Shown: piece by piece, positions 1 to 6,285 of the stretch | Numbering within the stretch: position 1 is the stretch's first letter | Layout of the letters: the number at the start of each line of letters is the position of its first letter | Assembly: GCA_022571615.1 (NCBI GenBank) | Contig: JACZXM010000161.1 | Location: 1-6,794 of the forward strand | Source of the DNA: Acidobacteriota bacterium | GTDB lineage: Bacteria > Acidobacteriota > UBA890 > WLXD01 | Direction: 5' to 3' | Length of the DNA: 6,794 bases | Translations under genes and position numbers: made by a program | The notes under the pieces: generated by a model | Told to the model about the DNA's origin: nothing | What the model saw: only the letters and a program-made list of their open reading frames with translations | Database searches by the model: none

Positions 1-520
1 GGAAGTAGTCGTCGCGCCCGGCAAGCGGAAACAGGTTCAAGTAGTCGCGCAGTCCACCGGTGTGATGGAGCAGATGGCGGATGGTGATCGGACGCGCGTA
101 CTCCGGTAGCTCCGGCAGCCAGTCGCGCACGTCGTCGTCGAGCGACAGCTTGCCCGCAAGCGCCAGCATGCTGAGGCTGGCGGCGGTGAACTGTTTGGTG
201 ACCGAGCCGACGTCGAACAGCGTCTCCGGTGTGTTGGGGATGTCGTGATCGAGGTTGGCGTAGCCGTACCCGCGCGAGTAGACAAGCTCACCGTCTTGGG
301 CCACCGCCAGGCCACACCCCGGCGACCCGGGCCGATCGAACTCGGCAAACAGGGCGTCGATCGCGGCGTTGTCGGTGCCGACCTCGCCGGCGGCCGTTGC
401 GACCGGCACGGTGTCGCTCGCGGTAGCGCAGCCGGTAAACAGCAGAGCTAGCATGGCTGTTGCCGCGAATCGGGATGCCGTGGTCGTGAGCGTGAAGCTG
501 ATCAACGGCCTGAGCGACAT
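1..520 (-). CDS. Serine hydrolase, class C beta-lactamase-like, putative lipoprotein (N-terminal part)
   Basis: The gene runs off the left edge; 173 codons are visible. The frame was read directly from the minus strand. The start is ATG at 520-518, preceded by a strong GGAGGG ribosome binding site (complement of 525-530, 4 bases away). Residues 1-31 look like a lipoprotein signal: a basic, hydrophobic stretch ending in LALLFTGC, with Cys31 as the likely lipidated residue (Phe at -3 is slightly off consensus). The nucleophile motif SVTK is at residues 106-109 in the context 'LFDVGSVTKQFTA', followed by 'LLHHTGGLRDY' (150-160). Both are hallmarks of the Beta-lactamase (PF00144) family, which includes AmpC, D-aminopeptidases, esterases and penicillin-binding-protein-like enzymes. 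The Tyr-x-Asn motif and the C-terminal KTG-like box lie outside the window, so substrate and completeness cannot be judged. The family varies widely in substrate, so a true beta-lactamase role should not be assumed. The gene is transcribed away from the methyltransferase gene. Confidence 0.93.
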   Translation of the reverse strand, partial: MSLRPLISFTLTTTASRFAATAMLALLFTGCATASDTVPVATAAGEVGTDNAAIDALFAEFDRPGSPGCGLAVAQDGELVYSRGYGYANLDHDIPNTPETLFDVGSVTKQFTAASLSMLALAGKLSLDDDVRDWLPELPEYARPITIRHLLHHTGGLRDYLNLFPLAGRDDYF

Positions 521-524
521 GATG

Positions 525-530
525 CCCTCC
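525..530 (-). promoter_or_regulatory. Ribosome binding site of the serine hydrolase gene
   Basis: The minus strand reads GGAGGG here, 4 bases upstream of the ATG at 520. This strong match to the anti-Shine-Dalgarno sequence fixes the start of the serine hydrolase gene; the next in-frame ATG (codon 23) would remove half of the signal sequence. Confidence 0.75.
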
Positions 531-790
531 GGAAATCGACCCCGGGGCCGATGTTGAGCGCGTGCTTGGTTGACGCCGGGCTGCAAATCCGTGTACCAAC
601 GCCGGGTTAACCGCCGTAGGGTATAGTTTTCGCTTTCTGCCCGCCCGATAGCGTCCGGGAGAGCGGTGTCCTCGCCGAGCGTGGCGAGGCCCCAGAGCCG
701 GAGCGCCCGCCAGGCACAGCCAGCGAGGTCCCCGAGCAACGACCGGTCGTGGCGGAAGAAGGCGCGAAGCCGCAGTCGGAAATCCATGCA

Positions 791-864
791 TAGGGAGGTT
801 CCAGTGGGCAACTGATCCCGGGCATACTGGAGCGGCAACCTCGGAGCAGGATACCTTGTTGCCG
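791..864 (+). promoter_or_regulatory. Candidate structured mRNA leader, with cobalamin-riboswitch-like pieces
   Basis: Two perfect inverted repeats lie side by side. TCCAGT (800-805) pairs with ACTGGA (826-831), enclosing a smaller GGG/CCC pairing. CGGCAAC (833-839) pairs with GTTGCCG (858-864). The order AGGGA (792-796), CCAGTG (801-806), CTGGAGCGG (827-835) and AGCAGGATACC (845-855) recalls conserved blocks of cobalamin riboswitches: the GGGAA-uCCxGUG...CxGGAGC hairpin and the final AGYCAGGAxACCxGCC box. However, the blocks between them are missing or far too short, and no GCCACTG box is seen. The segment ends 71 bases before the methyltransferase start, a sensible place for control of a methionine-cycle gene. 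The hairpin arms are directly visible; the riboswitch reading is weak inference. It may instead be a degenerate or unrelated leader, or chance. Confidence 0.22.
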
Positions 865-935
865 ACCTTGTCAGGCGAAACGACCAGGGCCCAGGATTCC
901 CTGCGCTGCCTTGGAATCGAGCGGGAGAGTCGCAC

Positions 936-1820
936 GTGACTGATACCGAGATAACGCTGCTGGACGGGGCCACAGGGACGGAACTGCGGGCCCGTGGAGT
1001 ACACGTGCGTGACTACAAGTCGTCGCTGTGGTCGGCGCTCGCCTGTGTCGAGGCGCCGGACGCCGTAATCAAGCTGCACCGGGACTATCTTGACGCGGGC
1101 TCTGACATCATCACGGTCAACAATTATGCGGTGACGCCTGTGCTGCTGGCGCGGGAAGGCTTGGAGAACGAGCTCGAGGCGCTGACGGTGAAGGCCGCAC
1201 AATGCGCAGTCGTGGCGCGTGACAGCGCGCAAAGGCCGGCGCGCGTGGCGGGCTCACTGCCGCCCCTCAACACGACCTTTGATGCCGGTCTGGTCGGCGA
1301 CTTTGACGACAATGTCGCCCATTACCGGCGCATGGTCGCCGCGCTCAACCCCTATGTAGATCTGTATCTCTGTGAAACCCTGTCCACGGCCGAAGAAGCC
1401 CGCGCTGCCGCTGTTGCGGCGCAGGAGTCCAGCAAGCCTTTCATGGTCAGCTGGACTATTGAGCGCCAGGGGAAGTTGCTGCGTGGCGGCGACAACTTTT
1501 CCGAGGCGGTGCAAGCGCTTGATGGCTTCACGCCTGATGCGCTGCTCGTCAATTGCACCAGCTGCAATGCGGTCACGGCCGCAATCCGGCGCTTGCGCGG
1601 GCTGACCGATCTGCCGATCGGCGGTTACGCCAACCCGGTGCTCGACGAACCCGAGGGCGGCGAGCCGGAGCGCGAAATCTCGAAACCCATCGGGCCGGAT
1701 GATTATGCGGCGGTCGCCAAAGGCTGGGTCGCGGACGGCGCCACGGTCATTGGCGGGTGCTGTGACACCAACCCGGACTTCATCGCCGCGCTACGTCGAA
1801 TGGCCCGACCGCAGCTATGA
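936..1820 (+). CDS. Homocysteine S-methyltransferase family protein
   Basis: 294 residues, the usual length for the stand-alone Hcy-methyltransferase (MmuM/YagD, PF02574) family. These cytoplasmic TIM-barrel enzymes move a methyl group from S-methylmethionine or SAM to homocysteine, giving methionine. The N-terminal barrel motif DGATGTEL is at residues 10-17, 'DIITVNNY' at 57-64, and 'CETLST' at 146-151. The thiol-activating zinc ligands fit Cys207 (in VNCTSC) and Cys275-Cys276 (in IGGCCDTNP), so all three required cysteines are present. There is no cobalamin- or folate-binding domain, so it is not MetH. GTG is the start because GGGAG (923-927) sits 8 bases upstream and the DGATGTEL motif begins at the expected distance from the N-terminus. 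The methyl donor cannot be told from sequence; some family members act on other thiols or selenols. It is followed by a 145-base gap, so co-transcription with the hydrolase unit is uncertain. Confidence 0.93.
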   Translation: MTDTEITLLDGATGTELRARGVHVRDYKSSLWSALACVEAPDAVIKLHRDYLDAGSDIITVNNYAVTPVLLAREGLENELEALTVKAAQCAVVARDSAQRPARVAGSLPPLNTTFDAGLVGDFDDNVAHYRRMVAALNPYVDLYLCETLSTAEEARAAAVAAQESSKPFMVSWTIERQGKLLRGGDNFSEAVQALDGFTPDALLVNCTSCNAVTAAIRRLRGLTDLPIGGYANPVLDEPEGGEPEREISKPIGPDDYAAVAKGWVADGATVIGGCCDTNPDFIAALRRMARPQL

Positions 1821-1952
1821 CCGGAACCGGGACGAACCCAGATGACGGTCAGACGCCAGATGAGCAGAGCCGCCAGAGGCGCGGTGCTGAGGCCGTCTAC
1901 TCTGCTGAGACTCACCTGTTCGGCGGATGCCCATGAAGAAGGCGATGGCTAC

Positions 1953-1957
1953 AGGAG
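1953..1957 (+). promoter_or_regulatory. Ribosome binding site that decides the hydrolase start
   Basis: AGGAG ends 8 bases before GTG 1966. The two in-frame upstream ATGs (1927 and 1933) have no comparable site, so this favours GTG 1966 as the start of the hydrolase. The resulting N-terminus (MNKLCMLAAMLSLISASPA) is a compact signal peptide, whereas starting at 1927 puts a charged stretch (TGERE) in front of it. Confidence 0.6.
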
Positions 1958-1965
1958 AACGGGAA

Positions 1966-3435
1966 GTGAACAAACTGTGCATGCTGGCCGCGATGCTGTC
2001 ACTCATTTCTGCATCCCCTGCCCAGTCAGGAGCAGGCATCGAGCTGGAAGCCTGCCATATCAAGAATCACTCACAGGAGGTGCTTTGCGGTACCTACGCG
2101 GTATTCGAGAACCGGGCGACGGCCGAGGGTCGGCGGATCGAGCTTCACTTTGCGGTGATCCCGGCGATCGATGAAACCGTGGAGGCTGATCCGATCGTCG
2201 TTTTTGCCGGTGGGCCGGGGCAGGCGGCAATGGATATGGCGCCGTTCGTCAGAGCGGTTTTCTCCGAGGTGAACGAACGACGCGACCTGGTGTTGATCGA
2301 CCAGCGGGGCATGGGTGCTTCTCATCCCCTAGAGTGCGACATCGACGAGGATGCGTTGCCGACTTTGGACATCCAAGAGCAGGAGCGCCGAATACGTGAG
2401 CTCCTGAGCGAATGCCTCCAGGAGCTGGATGCCGATGTCACCCTCTACACACAGGACCTGGCCAATTCTGATATTCACGAAATCCTTCAGGCCCTGGGCT
2501 ATGAGCGAGTGAACATCTATGGCGGGTCGTGGGGCACTCGTTCTGCGTTGTTGTATGCACATCAGTTTCCCGGACATGTTCGAACACTGGTGCTGGACGG
2601 CAACCTGCCGCTGGCGAACCGAGCGCCTTCCAATGCGGCGGTCGATGCCGAGCGCGCCTTGCGCAAGCTATTCACGGGCTGCTCCGCGGATCCCGACTGC
2701 CACCGGGCGTTTCCAGAGCTGGAAGAGGATTTTCGAGAAGCACTGGACCTGCTCGGGCCCGAAGGGGTGAGCGTCACCATGGATGACCCCACCAGCGGCG
2801 AGCAGCAGACGATCGTGTTGACGCGGGACAGCTTCGGCGAAGTGTTGAGAAGTGTTCTCTATATCCCGGAGCTGAGCCGAGTCATACCGCTGATCATTCA
2901 GCAGGCCAGCCAGGGCGATTACCGGGCGCTTCAAGGGGTCGCCGGCTATCTGGCGGCAGGGAGCGAGGGAAGCATGACCTTGGGTGCCAGTTTGACCATC
3001 TTCTGCTCCGAAGAGTTGGCCCGTTTGGACGACGGCCACGTTGATCGAGAAACGACCTCTCGACTCCTGGGCCACCAGATTATGAACTCTCTGCAGAACG
3101 CGTGCCGGGTCTGGCCGAGAGCGCCGCTGCCCGAGATCTACAAGGAGAACGTGGGGTCAGACGCTCCAGCATTGCTGCTGTCGGGTGAGCTCGATCCCAT
3201 CACGCCGCCGCAATGGGGAGAGGAAATGGCCAAGGCGCTGCCAAACTCTTTGCACCTCATCGCCGCGGGTACCGGACACAACGTGGCTCCTGTTGGTTGT
3301 GCCCCCGAATTGATTCATCAGTTCATCGACCAGGGGAGTCTCGAAGGTATCGATGGCAGCTGCCTGGCCGAGCTCACTCGGCCCTCGTTCTTCACGCACG
3401 CCAGCGGCCCGGCGGTGACGATCGACCGTGATTGA
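1966..3435 (+). CDS. Exported alpha/beta-hydrolase, TAP-like (tripeptidyl aminopeptidase / proline iminopeptidase type)
   Basis: 489 residues from the GTG at 1966; the open frame begins at ATG 1927 and would give 502. Residues 1-19 form a signal peptide with likely cleavage after SASPA, so it should act in the periplasm or outside. The oxyanion-hole motif GGPGQ is at 82-86, 'LIDQRGMGASHP' at 110-121, the nucleophile elbow GGSWG (Ser188) at 186-190, the acid in 'GELDPITPP' (Asp410), and the base in 'GTGHNV' (His438). The catalytic triad is therefore complete. The order and the cysteine-rich C-terminal part match the TAP-like branch (Abhydrolase_1 plus TAP C-terminal domain), which releases short peptides or proline from N-termini. 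The cysteine pair GCSADPDC (239-245) and several others suggest disulfides, fitting export. The stop overlaps the start of the ABC ATPase gene by 8 bases. The exact peptide substrate is unknown, and esterase activity is possible. Confidence 0.9.
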   Translation: MNKLCMLAAMLSLISASPAQSGAGIELEACHIKNHSQEVLCGTYAVFENRATAEGRRIELHFAVIPAIDETVEADPIVVFAGGPGQAAMDMAPFVRAVFSEVNERRDLVLIDQRGMGASHPLECDIDEDALPTLDIQEQERRIRELLSECLQELDADVTLYTQDLANSDIHEILQALGYERVNIYGGSWGTRSALLYAHQFPGHVRTLVLDGNLPLANRAPSNAAVDAERALRKLFTGCSADPDCHRAFPELEEDFREALDLLGPEGVSVTMDDPTSGEQQTIVLTRDSFGEVLRSVLYIPELSRVIPLIIQQASQGDYRALQGVAGYLAAGSEGSMTLGASLTIFCSEELARLDDGHVDRETTSRLLGHQIMNSLQNACRVWPRAPLPEIYKENVGSDAPALLLSGELDPITPPQWGEEMAKALPNSLHLIAAGTGHNVAPVGCAPELIHQFIDQGSLEGIDGSCLAELTRPSFFTHASGPAVTIDRD

Positions 3436-4162
3436 AGTAGCTAACCTGTGCAAGCGGTTTGGTGATGTGGTGGCGGTGGACCACCTTTCTTTGACCGCCG
3501 CCGACGGCAGTATTACCGGTCTGCTGGGTCCAAATGGCGCCGGCAAGACAACGACGCTGCGAACTCTATATGGCTTGCAAGAGCCGGATGAGGGAGTCGT
3601 GACCGTCGACGGAATCAACGTCACCACCGATTTGATCGAAGCCACGAAGCGGATGGGCATTTTCCCGGACTCGATCGGTCTGTATGACCGCTTGACGACG
3701 AGGGAACACCTTCACTTCTACGGAGAAATGCACGGCCTACGCGGAGCTGAACTGCAAGCGGCGATCGAGAGAACCCAGTCATATTTTGTGATGGATGATC
3801 TGCTGGATCGCCGTTGCAAAGGGTTTTCCCATGGTCAGAAGATGAAAGTGGCTTTGTCCCGTGCCCTGATTCATCAGCCTCAGAACCTGCTTCTGGATGA
3901 GCCCACGAACGGTCTGGATGTGATGAGCATCCGATTGTTGAGAGCCTTGCTGAGCAGACTGCGAGATGAGGGGCGGTGCATTCTGTTTTCCAGCCACGTC
4001 ATGCAGGAAGTCTCGGCACTCTGTGACCACATCTACATCATGACCGATGGCAGCGTTGCGGCAGAGGGCACCCCCGAGGAGCTGTGCCGCCAGGCAGGAG
4101 AAGAGACCCTGGAAGACGCGTTCGTGAAACTGATCGGCACCGATGAGGGGGTTGCGCTATGA
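3428..4162 (+). CDS. ABC transporter ATP-binding protein, NatA type
   Basis: 244 residues, the usual length for a single-domain exporter ATPase; cytoplasmic, paired with the permease encoded next. Walker A GPNGAGKTT is at 34-42, the signature FSHGQ at 133-137 (in place of LSGGQ), Walker B LLLDEP at 154-159, the D-loop NGLD at 161-164, and the switch His190 in SSH. The Q-loop region reads 'MGIFPDSIGLYDRLT' (76-90) with no glutamine at the usual place, a form I associate with the NatA/CcmA-like branch ('GLYDRLT' is typical there). All catalytic residues are present, so it should hydrolyse ATP. The start is GTG 3428, inside the end of the hydrolase gene (GTGATTGA overlap) and with no strong ribosome binding site, which implies translational coupling. 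In Bacillus the NatAB pair exports sodium, but most relatives export drugs or peptides, so sodium transport should not be assumed. Confidence 0.94.
   Translation: MIEVANLCKRFGDVVAVDHLSLTAADGSITGLLGPNGAGKTTTLRTLYGLQEPDEGVVTVDGINVTTDLIEATKRMGIFPDSIGLYDRLTTREHLHFYGEMHGLRGAELQAAIERTQSYFVMDDLLDRRCKGFSHGQKMKVALSRALIHQPQNLLLDEPTNGLDVMSIRLLRALLSRLRDEGRCILFSSHVMQEVSALCDHIYIMTDGSVAAEGTPEELCRQAGEETLEDAFVKLIGTDEGVAL
4145..4151 (+). promoter_or_regulatory. Ribosome binding site of the permease gene inside natA-like gene
   Basis: GAGGGGG lies within the last codons of the ATPase gene, 7 bases before the ATG at 4159. The permease can therefore recruit ribosomes itself as well as through the ATGA overlap. 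Confidence 0.55.
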
Positions 4163-5325
4163 GTGGCCTGGTGACGGTCTTCAAGAAAGAGCTCAAGGAC
4201 AGTCTGCGGGATCGCAGGGCGTTGATGGTGGCGATGTTGCCCGCGATCTTCGGCCCCTTGTTGATGATGCTCCTGCTCAGCTCAGTGGCGGAGACTCGCA
4301 GAGAAACGGATGACCTGACCTTGGCTGTCATCGGACCGCAGCATGCTCCGGATCTCATCGAGTATCTGGAAGAGAACGGCATTCTGATCGAAGAGTTCCA
4401 GGGGGATCCAAAAACCGAGATCCAGGCCAAGAACGTGGATGTGATCCTGGAGGTCGCCGAGGATTTCGGAGAGAGATTCGCCGCCTTCCAGCCCGCGCCG
4501 GTACAGCTGTTTGCCGATGAGTCCCTCCAGAAGTCGGATCGTGCCTCGGACCGGATCGCGAGACTGATCGGCACCTATAGCCGGAGCATCGGTGCCCTTC
4601 GGCTGATGGTGCGCGGGGTGAATCCTACGGTGGCCTCGCCCGTGCTTCTTCAGAGAAGGGACTTTTCCACCCGCAAGTCCCGGGCCAGCAAGATCTTGGC
4701 CTCCCTCCAGATGTTGATCCTGATGGCCGCATTCTTCGGTGCGGCGGGTGTGGCGATCGACACGACCGCTGGGGAGAGGGAAAGAAACTCGCTGGAACCC
4801 CTGCTGGTGCATCCGCTCACATCACGACAGATCATGGGGGGTAAATGGATCACGGTGTCCATCTACGGAGCAATGGCCACCCTGTTGGTGGTGCTGAGCA
4901 CGGCAACCTGTCTGGAGTTCTTCTCATTGGAGGCTCTTGGAGTGGATCCGAAACTGACGGTCGGCATGCAAATCAGGATTCTTGCCCTGCTTCTACCGAT
5001 GGTGTTCTTCGCCTCGGCGGCTCAGATGTTGGCATCTCTTTTTGCCAAGACGTTCAAAGAGGCGCAAACCTACCTGGGCCTGCTCACGCTTCTTCCCATG
5101 TTGCCGGTGATGTTCACCATGTTCAGGGACGTGAACACTGCCTATTGGATGTATCTGGTACCGATCATGGGACAACAGCAGTTGATCACCTCGGTCATGC
5201 GCGGTGAAGGCATGGACCTGCTCGGTTTCTTGACGACGGTGGCTGTTACAACGGCAGGTGCCCTGCTCATCTTCGGAATTTTGAGTCGGTTGTTGCGTAG
5301 TGAGCGGGTCGTTTACGGCGGATAG
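4159..5325 (+). CDS. ABC-2 type permease, NatB type
   Basis: 388 residues, normal for NatB-like permeases. The inner-membrane topology can be read off: an N-terminal amphipathic segment (VFKKELKDSLRDRR, 7-20), TM1 at about 21-42, a large extracytoplasmic domain at about 45-178, then TM2 180-203, TM3 232-255, TM4 272-297, TM5 305-322 and TM6 355-380. Between TM2 and TM3 the stretch 'GERERNSLEPLLVHPLTSRQ' (205-224) is the conserved cytoplasmic coupling segment of ABC-2 permeases. It works as a dimer, or as the membrane half of a complex with the adjacent ATPase. The start overlaps the ATPase stop by 4 bases (ATGA). There is no CPBP protease domain fused at the C-terminus, unlike some NatB relatives. 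The substrate cannot be deduced; the coupling to an exported peptidase hints at a peptide-like compound. Confidence 0.92.
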   Translation: MSGLVTVFKKELKDSLRDRRALMVAMLPAIFGPLLMMLLLSSVAETRRETDDLTLAVIGPQHAPDLIEYLEENGILIEEFQGDPKTEIQAKNVDVILEVAEDFGERFAAFQPAPVQLFADESLQKSDRASDRIARLIGTYSRSIGALRLMVRGVNPTVASPVLLQRRDFSTRKSRASKILASLQMLILMAAFFGAAGVAIDTTAGERERNSLEPLLVHPLTSRQIMGGKWITVSIYGAMATLLVVLSTATCLEFFSLEALGVDPKLTVGMQIRILALLLPMVFFASAAQMLASLFAKTFKEAQTYLGLLTLLPMLPVMFTMFRDVNTAYWMYLVPIMGQQQLITSVMRGEGMDLLGFLTTVAVTTAGALLIFGILSRLLRSERVVYGG

Positions 5326-5355
5326 TCATCTGAGGTCGGAGATGGCACGAGCCGC

Positions 5356-5369
5356 CGCCGTGGTCGGCG
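5356..5369 (+). other. Small GC hairpin after the permease gene
   Basis: CGCCG (5356-5360) pairs with CGGCG (5365-5369) around a TGGT loop, 31 bases after the permease stop. No T-run follows, so it is not a standard intrinsic terminator. It could help end or stabilise the operon transcript, or be a chance pairing in GC-rich sequence. Confidence 0.2.
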
Positions 5370-5497
5370 AGGAACATGCCCATTGTTGTAGTGCCTGGGC
5401 GATGATGCGCTCGTAGGGGCCGAGGCGATCCTCTTTACAATTCTTTGCAAGACCGCGCTCGACCTCCAACACAGTTGCTGCGTCCTAATGTAAGAAG

Positions 5498-5540
5498 GCG
5501 GGAATTCGGGGCCTCGCGCCCCCTGCGAGCCGCTTCCCGC
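5498..5540 (+). repeat. Nested inverted repeat in the leader of the glycine-rich protein gene
   Basis: The outer arms GCGGGAA (5498-5504) and TTCCCGC (5534-5540) are a perfect 7-base inverted repeat. Inside it GGGGC (5508-5512) and GCCCC (5518-5522) form a 5-base stem with a CTCGC loop. The element ends 20 bases before the ribosome binding site GGAGG (5561-5565). Without a T-run it is unlikely to be an intrinsic terminator. An mRNA 5' stabiliser or a protein-binding site are possible, and function is unproven. Confidence 0.35.
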
Positions 5541-5570
5541 AGCGCTGCCACACCCCTGCTGGAGGCGACC

Positions 5571-6254
5571 ATGATCGAGATCCTTCTTCTCTCCGCCCTT
5601 GCCTGGGGCGGGGTAACGCAGCAAGATGCGCCGCCGCAGTACTCGACCACGGTCGCGCTGATGGATGGCATCTGGTTACTCAACGAGAGCCTGAGTCAGG
5701 ACCCACGTGAGGTCATGCAGCAGGCGATGCGGCAGGGCGGCCGTGGGCGTCGCGGTGCCGGTGGTGGGCGCGGAGGTATGGGTGGGGGCAGCGGAGGTGG
5801 CGGTGGTGGGCGCGGAGGCATGGGCGGGGGCAGCGGAGGTGGCGGTGGTGGGCGCGGAGGCATGGGTGGTGGCCGTGGGGAGCGACCCGACGGCGCCGGC
5901 GGGTTTGCGCGCGGCTGGGCCTTTACCGAGCGCGTAGAGATCAAGACCGAGGAGAGCGGCCTCACCATGAAGAACCACTCCGGCAACGCGCGTTTCCTGC
6001 GCGTCGACGGGACTTGGGGCGAATACAAGCTCCCGGACGGCAACCGTGCCGAGGTCAAGTCGGAGTGGAGCTCCGGCAAGCTCGTTGTCACCACGCGGAT
6101 GGAGCGCAACGGCACCGAAGTCGAAAATGTCGAGCTATGGGAGGTCTTGCCGGAGGCCGGGAGACTGGTGCTGACGGTGCAGTTGCAGATGCCAGGGCAG
6201 CAAGAGACGGTCGCGGTGCGCCGCGTGTTCGACCGTGCCGACAAAGAGGAGTAG
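5571..6254 (+). CDS. Secreted glycine-rich repeat protein, function unknown
   Basis: 227 residues from ATG 5571, chosen because GGAGG (5561-5565) lies 5 bases upstream and the first residues (MIEILLLSALAWGGVTQQ) form a short hydrophobic signal-like segment. The frame is open further upstream to 5445, but that extension is arginine-rich and unlike a protein N-terminus. Residues 29-46 ('ALMDGIWLLNESLSQDPR') resemble the GxWxLNxxxS opening of small envelope-exported beta-rich proteins. Residues 56-112 are almost only Gly, Arg, Met and Ser, built from a 14-residue repeat. Residues 117-222 alternate in a way typical of beta strands and contain 'FLRVDGTWGEYKLPDG' and 'WSSGKLVVTTRMERNG', recalling a lipocalin-like barrel domain. 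I do not recognise a defined family. The short signal leaves export likely but not certain. It is followed 31 bases later by the EEP-domain gene, probably in the same transcript. Confidence 0.82.
   Translation: MIEILLLSALAWGGVTQQDAPPQYSTTVALMDGIWLLNESLSQDPREVMQQAMRQGGRGRRGAGGGRGGMGGGSGGGGGGRGGMGGGSGGGGGGRGGMGGGRGERPDGAGGFARGWAFTERVEIKTEESGLTMKNHSGNARFLRVDGTWGEYKLPDGNRAEVKSEWSSGKLVVTTRMERNGTEVENVELWEVLPEAGRLVLTVQLQMPGQQETVAVRRVFDRADKEE
5763..5876 (+). repeat. 42-base tandem repeat, 2.7 copies, in frame
   Basis: Copies at 5763-5804 and 5805-5846 differ at only two bases (T/C at the 15th and 21st positions), and a partial 30-base third copy covers 5847-5876. Each full copy encodes 14 residues, GGRGGMGGGSGGGG. 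Because 42 is a multiple of 3, gain or loss of copies keeps the frame, so copy number may vary between strains. It encodes a flexible linker between the N-terminal segment and the beta-rich C-terminal part of the secreted protein. Confidence 0.92.
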
Positions 6255-6285
6255 CGGGCAGCACGAACAGAGAAGGAACGTCAGG

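Larger units (their letters stand above)
521..935. other. Divergent intergenic region, 415 bases, no convincing gene
   Basis: This region separates the minus-strand serine hydrolase from the plus-strand methyltransferase, so it should hold promoters for both. On the plus strand a TATAGT (622-627) resembles a -10 box but has no good -35 partner, and a TTGACG (570-575) has only a poor -10 (TACCAA, 594-599). I do not call either as a promoter. If transcription starts near 634, the methyltransferase mRNA would have a leader of about 300 bases. The part around 791-864 holds paired inverted repeats described separately. One plus-strand frame (about 620-793) reads as Pro/Glu-rich protein but has an upstream stop and no usable start codon. 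The minus-strand frames are arginine-rich and look like antisense shadows. Confidence 0.6.

Noticed and set aside
641..740. Glycine riboswitch, suggested by GGGAGAG at 657-663
   Set aside because: The matching CTCTCAGGC strand and the GCCGAAGGGG core are absent.
620..793. Plus-strand Pro/Glu-rich open frame in the divergent intergenic region
   Set aside because: It looks protein-like (AERGEAPEPERPPG) but has a stop just upstream, no ATG, GTG or TTG start, and no ribosome binding site.
831..865. SAM-I/SAM-IV riboswitch, suggested by GCGGCAACC
   Set aside because: The GGCAACC block is the only good match; the rest of the conserved core (AGAG, GGTGC...AATTCC) is missing, and GGCAAC pairs perfectly with GTTGCC instead.
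288..1232. Minus-strand open frame of 314 codons across the intergenic region
   Set aside because: Its translation is rich in Arg, His and Pro, it overlaps antisense to the methyltransferase and in another frame to the serine hydrolase, and shows no motif. It is a shadow of GC-rich coding sequence.
3157..3660. Minus-strand frame of 167 codons opposite the hydrolase and ATPase genes
   Set aside because: It is antisense to two clear genes with complete motifs and has no recognisable domain.
5445..5570. Extended N-terminus of the glycine-rich protein from ATG 5445
   Set aside because: The extra 42 residues are arginine-rich and overlap the inverted repeat, while the strong ribosome binding site and the hydrophobic N-terminus belong to ATG 5571.
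5696..6244. Minus-strand proline-rich frame of 182 codons opposite the glycine-rich protein
   Set aside because: The PPPPLPPPMPPRP repeats are simply the complement of the glycine codons; no signal or ribosome binding site supports it, and the plus-strand frame has both.
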